DNA from: Acidobacteriota bacterium | Lineage (GTDB): Bacteria; Acidobacteriota; Terriglobia; Terriglobales; Acidobacteriaceae | Reading direction: 5' to 3' | Assembly (NCBI GenBank): GCA_021851625.1 | Contig: JAJZCX010000107.1 | Coordinates: forward strand, 1 to 5,746 | DNA: 5,746 nucleotides | Shown: positions 4,948 to 5,746 of the stretch, one piece after another | How positions within the stretch are numbered: the first letter of the stretch is position 1 | Layout: every line of letters starts with the position of its first letter | The notes under the pieces: model-generated | Told to the model about the DNA's origin: nothing | Seen by the model: only the letters and a program-made list of their open reading frames with translations | Databases searched by the model: none | Made by a program: the position numbers and the translations under genes

Positions 4948-5746
4948 CTACTCACAAACCAATCCAACATCGACCAAGTCGTATGGTGCGTTCGCTGTTT
5001 CGCTGAGATAAAGGCTGATTTGATCTCCTGCCGTTACAGAGAAGGTGTTCGTTGTGTTCTGGCAAGTTTGCGTATTGCCGTCTGTCGTAACAGTGCACGC
5101 CATGCTCGTAGATGCTCCATTGTGATAAACGGTAATCGTCGTCGTATTGGAACCTACGCCTGCTAAGCTGGACACATTACTTACGGCAACATTAAGCGCC
5201 TTCATCGTGCAGCTGACGGGAAAATCAGCAAATGTACCAAATCCTCCATAAGAGGAAGCGGTAGATCCAGGTGGGATACCTGGATTCGGCGAGGCATATT
5301 GAGTTGTACCAGAAGTAGGATTTTCGAACTCCACGTGCGTATCGAAGGAGTTGACCCCGCTGCCATTCGCGCCTTGAGGAACAGTAAAGTTCAACACGGC
5401 GGCACCGGAAGTTCCGGAATTTGTGACGCTGGCGCTGGTACCAGGCAGTCCGGTGGTCGTGCTGCCGACTGTAATTGTTGCCGCGGCACCTTGTGGGCCG
5501 GTCGCGCCCGTCGAACCCGTCGCGCCCGTGGCTCCAGTGGATCCCGTGGCTCCTACTGCACCCTCCTTCGCCAGCAGCGCCCAATGGCCGCCGGAACCTG
5601 CTACATCCGTGGGAGGATCTATGTTGGTATTCGCCGCCAGCGCAACGTAGCTGGAGCCGGTTGCAGAACAGGTCGCACAAAAGACAGCATCGCCCACCGC
5701 GTAGGGAGTGGAGCTTGACCAATTGCCCATGAAGCTGGCCGGTGGA
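4948..5746 (-). CDS. Collagen-like fibre protein with Trp-rich N-terminal module (5' end outside window)
   Basis: The frame is open to the right edge. An ATG at 5730-5728 exists, but it has no purine-rich binding site and lies inside a module (F-M-G-N-W-SSSTPYAVGDAV...SSYVALAANTN...GHWALLA) resembling CBM5/12-like carbohydrate-binding repeats of tail-fibre-like proteins. I therefore treat it as an internal Met. Numbering from that Met: the module spans 1-54; nine Gly-X-Y triplets 57-83; a TGLPGTSASVTNSGTSGAAV...VPQG linker about 93-120, common in phage and bacterial fibre proteins; then a beta-rich C-terminal domain about 165-260 with Cys174, 212, 223 and 259. It probably forms a trimeric extracellular or tail-type fibre; this is inferred from the triplets. 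It lies 84 bp upstream of the collar-domain gene, in the same direction. A C-A-T-C pair (18-21) sits in the N-terminal module where I would expect a short Asn-Gly turn. Full length and any secretion signal are unseen. Confidence 0.78.
   Translation of the reverse strand, partial: PPASFMGNWSSSTPYAVGDAVFCATCSATGSSYVALAANTNIDPPTDVAGSGGHWALLAKEGAVGATGSTGATGATGSTGATGPQGAAATITVGSTTTGLPGTSASVTNSGTSGAAVLNFTVPQGANGSGVNSFDTHVEFENPTSGTTQYASPNPGIPPGSTASSYGGFGTFADFPVSCTMKALNVAVSNVSSLAGVGSNTTTITVYHNGASTSMACTVTTDGNTQTCQNTTNTFSVTAGDQISLYLSETANAPYDLVDVGLVCE
5482..5562 (-). repeat. Collagen-like Gly-X-Y triplet tract
   Basis: Nine uninterrupted triplets: GAV, GAT, GST, GAT, GAT, GST, GAT, GPQ, GAA. Residues 60-77 are two exact copies of the nonapeptide GATGSTGAT. 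Thr fills the third position in most triplets where animal collagen has hydroxyproline, as in several bacterial collagen-like proteins. Codon choice differs between the copies. Confidence 0.88.

Noticed and set aside
4573..5166. 197-codon plus-strand open frame
   Set aside because: It lies antisense across the collar gene and the end of the collagen-like gene, has no recognisable motif, and spans two genes with strong family matches on the other strand.
5299..5722. Open frames on both strands overlapping the collagen-like gene, including Pro/Val-rich repeats
   Set aside because: They are out-of-frame or reverse readings of the Gly-X-Y tract and head module.
4315..5746. Prophage call
   Set aside because: Collar and collagen-like domains alone are not diagnostic. 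No capsid, terminase, portal, integrase, lysis gene or attachment site is visible in the window.

Overview
All four genes I can support lie on the minus strand, so the window reads from its right edge leftwards. Base use is GC-rich. The organism is most likely a soil-type acidobacterium (Acidobacteriota, class Terriglobia). This is inferred from style: a secreted NHL-repeat protein with Gly-Asp-Gly-Gly repeat turns, an SPD-2/Hydin-like domain, Ig-like domains and a two-helix C-terminal tail; a lipoprotein glycoside hydrolase carrying FN3 repeats; and an intergenic palindromic repeat of the 'CATTCCGAGCGA...GAGGAATCTG' type. No rRNA, tRNA or housekeeping marker is present, so the assignment is not proven.

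Layout in transcription order. (1) 5746-4948: a collagen-like fibre protein, 5' end outside the window. It has a small Trp-rich carbohydrate-binding-like N-terminal module, nine Gly-X-Y triplets, an 'IPQG' linker module and a Cys-containing beta-rich C-terminal domain. (2) 4863-4315: a complete phage-tail-collar / microcystin-dependent-protein family protein (182 aa). (3) 4314-4031: a non-coding gap holding a long imperfect palindrome (4177-4291) and degenerate half-motifs beside it. (4) 4030-1469: an 853-aa exported protein with a signal peptide, six 55-aa NHL repeats (a beta-propeller), an ASH/SPD-2-like domain, two Ig-like domains and a final Ig-like domain that appears split by a two-helix membrane hairpin. 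(5) 1403-1: a lipoprotein with three 95-aa fibronectin type III repeats followed by the start of a glycoside hydrolase family 44 catalytic domain, cut by the left edge. This last gene is open to the window edge and is easily missed.

How they may work together: every product looks exported or surface-exposed. The GH44 lipoprotein would act on beta-1,4-glucan or xyloglucan at the cell surface, and the NHL/Ig protein could be a membrane-anchored scaffold or binding protein. The 65-bp gap and shared direction make co-transcription of these two plausible. The collagen-like and collar proteins sit 84 bp apart and may form a fibre or tip structure. A functional link across the 284-bp palindrome-bearing gap is not shown. 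I see nothing that proves a wholly new system. The points most worth pursuing are the membrane hairpin inserted in an Ig fold, the paired start codons around a T8 tract in the GH44 gene, and the palindromic element.
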